Shown here: positions 33,969 to 35,364 of the stretch, piece after piece
Position numbering within the stretch: position 1 is the first letter of the stretch
Layout: each line of letters opens with the position of its first letter
Notes under the pieces: model-generated
The model's input: the letters and a program-made list of their open reading frames with translations, nothing else
The model's database searches: none
What the model was told of the DNA's origin: nothing
From: an uncultured bacterium
GTDB lineage: Bacteria; Bacillota_I; Bacilli_A; RF39; UBA660
NCBI GenBank assembly: GCA_900314465.1
Contig: OMVK01000015.1
Span: 1 to 35,364 of the forward strand
DNA: 35,364 nt
Reading direction: 5' to 3'
Program-made: the position numbers and the translations under genes

Positions 33969-35364
33969 TTGATTGAACTTAAACATGTATATAAAAAATA
34001 CAGCTCAAATAATAATTATACTTTAAAAAATATTAATCTTAAATTACCATCAACAGGTCTTATATCTATCATAGGTGAATCTGGTTCAGGTAAATCGACT
34101 TTATTAAATTTAATTGGTGGTTTAGACACACCAGCTAAAGGCTCAATTATTGTAAATGGTAGAAATATATCTAATTTTAATAAAAATGAATTAGATTATT
34201 ATCACAATAAATATGTAAGTTTTATATTTCAAGATAATAATTTAATAGATTATCTATCAGTTAAAGATAATATTAATATTTTAAATGATAATAATATTAA
34301 TAATTATATTAAATTATTAAATATAGATAACTTATTAGATAAAAAGATAAATATATTATCAGGTGGAGAACAAGAAAGAGTATCTATTGCTCGTGCACTA
34401 ACTATTAAACCTAAAATACTTTTATGTGATGAACCAACTTCTTCATTAGATAGCAAATCTAGTGAAAATATTGCTAAGTTATTAAAAGAATTATCTAAAA
34501 ATCTATTAGTTATTTTAGTAACACATAATAAAAATATAGCTATTAATTATTCTGATCAAATAATATCTATTAAAGATGGTAATATAATATCTAATCGTAT
34601 TATTAATAAAAAAAGTATTTATAAAAGTTATTTTAAACCAGTAAAAGTAAAAATAAATATATATAAAATAATTAATATTGTTAAATATAGTTTATTATCT
34701 AAATTAAAAAGAAATATATTTATAATATTAGCTATATCTATTGGTTTAATATCATTATCTTTAGTTCTTGGTATATCTGATGGCTTTAATAGTGCACTTG
34801 ATAGGGAAGAAAAAGATTCTTTAAGTAAATATCCTATTTATATATCTAAAATATCTAATAATATTGATAACACTTTATTTAAAGAAAATAATACATATAC
34901 AGATAATAAGATACATTTAATAGATAAAGATCATATAAATAATATATCTAAAGAGTATCTTAATTATATAGATAATATTAATAATGATATTAAATATAAA
35001 ACATATATTTATAACGTTAATGATATAACTTATCAAACTAATTCATTACTTAATACTAGTTCTTATAATGATGAATTTACTAAGATATCTGGTAATAATA
35101 TAACCAATAATAATGATGTTATATTAATAATAGATTCTAATAATAAAATAGATAAAAATACTTTATATTATCTAAATTTAGATAGTAATGAATATAACTA
35201 TCAAGATTTATTAAATTATGAATATAACATTAATGATATAACATATAAGATAGTAGGTATATATAAATCAAATAAAGATAATATATTTAAAGATATGAAT
35301 GGACTTATATATAATTATAATAATTTTAAAGATAATATACCTGTAAGTATAAGTATTTACCCAT
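33969..35364 (+). CDS. ABC transporter, ATPase fused to FtsX/MacB-like permease (partial at window end)
   Basis: From TTG 33969, preceded by AAAGGAG, an open frame runs at least 465 codons to the window edge. The ATPase part (about 1-220) has Walker A GESGSGKS (36-43), the Q-loop FQDNN, signature LSGGEQERVSIARAL, Walker B ILLCDEP and H-loop VTHN. After a linker, a membrane helix (about 243-268, IFIILAISIGLISLSLVLGI) starts a large extracellular domain, very rich in Asn, Ile, Asp and Tyr, as in MacB-type transporters. Such fusions export or extract lipids, peptides or antibiotics, or relay bacitracin sensing (family knowledge). The remaining helices lie beyond the edge. The TTG start means a search for ATG starts alone would miss it. 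Confidence 0.85.
   Translation, partial: MIELKHVYKKYSSNNNYTLKNINLKLPSTGLISIIGESGSGKSTLLNLIGGLDTPAKGSIIVNGRNISNFNKNELDYYHNKYVSFIFQDNNLIDYLSVKDNINILNDNNINNYIKLLNIDNLLDKKINILSGGEQERVSIARALTIKPKILLCDEPTSSLDSKSSENIAKLLKELSKNLLVILVTHNKNIAINYSDQIISIKDGNIISNRIINKKSIYKSYFKPVKVKINIYKIINIVKYSLLSKLKRNIFIILAISIGLISLSLVLGISDGFNSALDREEKDSLSKYPIYISKISNNIDNTLFKENNTYTDNKIHLIDKDHINNISKEYLNYIDNINNDIKYKTYIYNVNDITYQTNSLLNTSSYNDEFTKISGNNITNNNDVILIIDSNNKIDKNTLYYLNLDSNEYNYQDLLNYEYNINDITYKIVGIYKSNKDNIFKDMNGLIYNYNNFKDNIPVSISIYP

Noticed and set aside
1-35364. UGA read as tryptophan (mycoplasma-type code), suggested by the extreme AT content
   Set aside because: TGG is used for Trp throughout, smpB and YitT end naturally at TGA, and an RF2 gene with its UGA-dependent frameshift is present.
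1-35364. CRISPR arrays, tRNA or rRNA genes, insertion sequences, riboswitches
   Set aside because: No regularly spaced repeats, cloverleaf sequences, transposase genes or conserved riboswitch cores were recognised; leaders are too short for riboswitches.

Overview
The window is very AT-rich, gene-dense DNA from a low-GC Firmicutes bacterium. It most likely belongs to an anaerobic, walled Bacilli lineage of the kind seen in gut metagenomes (RF39 or Erysipelotrichales-like; this placement is an inference). TGA is used as a stop, TGG encodes Trp, and an RF2 gene with its frameshift is present, so this is the standard bacterial code and not mycoplasma code 4. Wall-related genes (a FemAB ligase, a TagO-type transferase, a YfhO protein) argue for a Gram-positive wall. 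Pyruvate formate-lyase with its activase argues for anaerobic fermentation.

Layout. 1-1320 is decayed sequence: the 5' end of an acyltransferase gene with a lost start codon and a frameshift, an unidentified open stretch, and the C-terminal half of a diacylglycerol kinase-like gene. 1331-7320 carries yfhO (minus), typA (plus) and a FemA-like ligase (minus). 7467-13879 is a core block: secG, rnr-smpB, hpf, secA. 14145-18224 is a surface-protein module: a small unknown gene, a TasA-like SipW-type secreted protein, a surface protein with two CBM2-like domains, a SipW-type signal peptidase with a large multi-pass N-terminal region, and a DUF5305-like membrane protein. 18321-21755 holds a 20-codon ORF, three unknown genes and a short M3-like metallopeptidase. 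21854-24803 is pflB-pflA. 24859-28209 is trxB-prfB-yitT-lipoprotein. 28304-30996 holds an unknown small gene and a HEPN/Abi gene followed by an HtrA protease. 31071-33867 holds ychF and tagO-HAD phosphatase. From 33969 an ABC transporter (ATPase fused to permease) runs off the end.

Architecture. Transcription units are very compact. Most end in an intrinsic terminator whose hairpin often contains the stop codon. Most begin with a -10 box (often TGnTATAAT) placed so that the predicted transcription start falls on, or a few bases before, the Shine-Dalgarno sequence. No tRNA, rRNA, CRISPR array or insertion sequence was recognised.

The most interesting points are the SipW/TasA/CBM2/DUF5305 module, a CRP/FNR-geometry palindrome centred at predicted -41.5 of pflB, the fused promoter/ribosome-binding-site design, the gene graveyard at the left edge, and a HEPN-HtrA pair.
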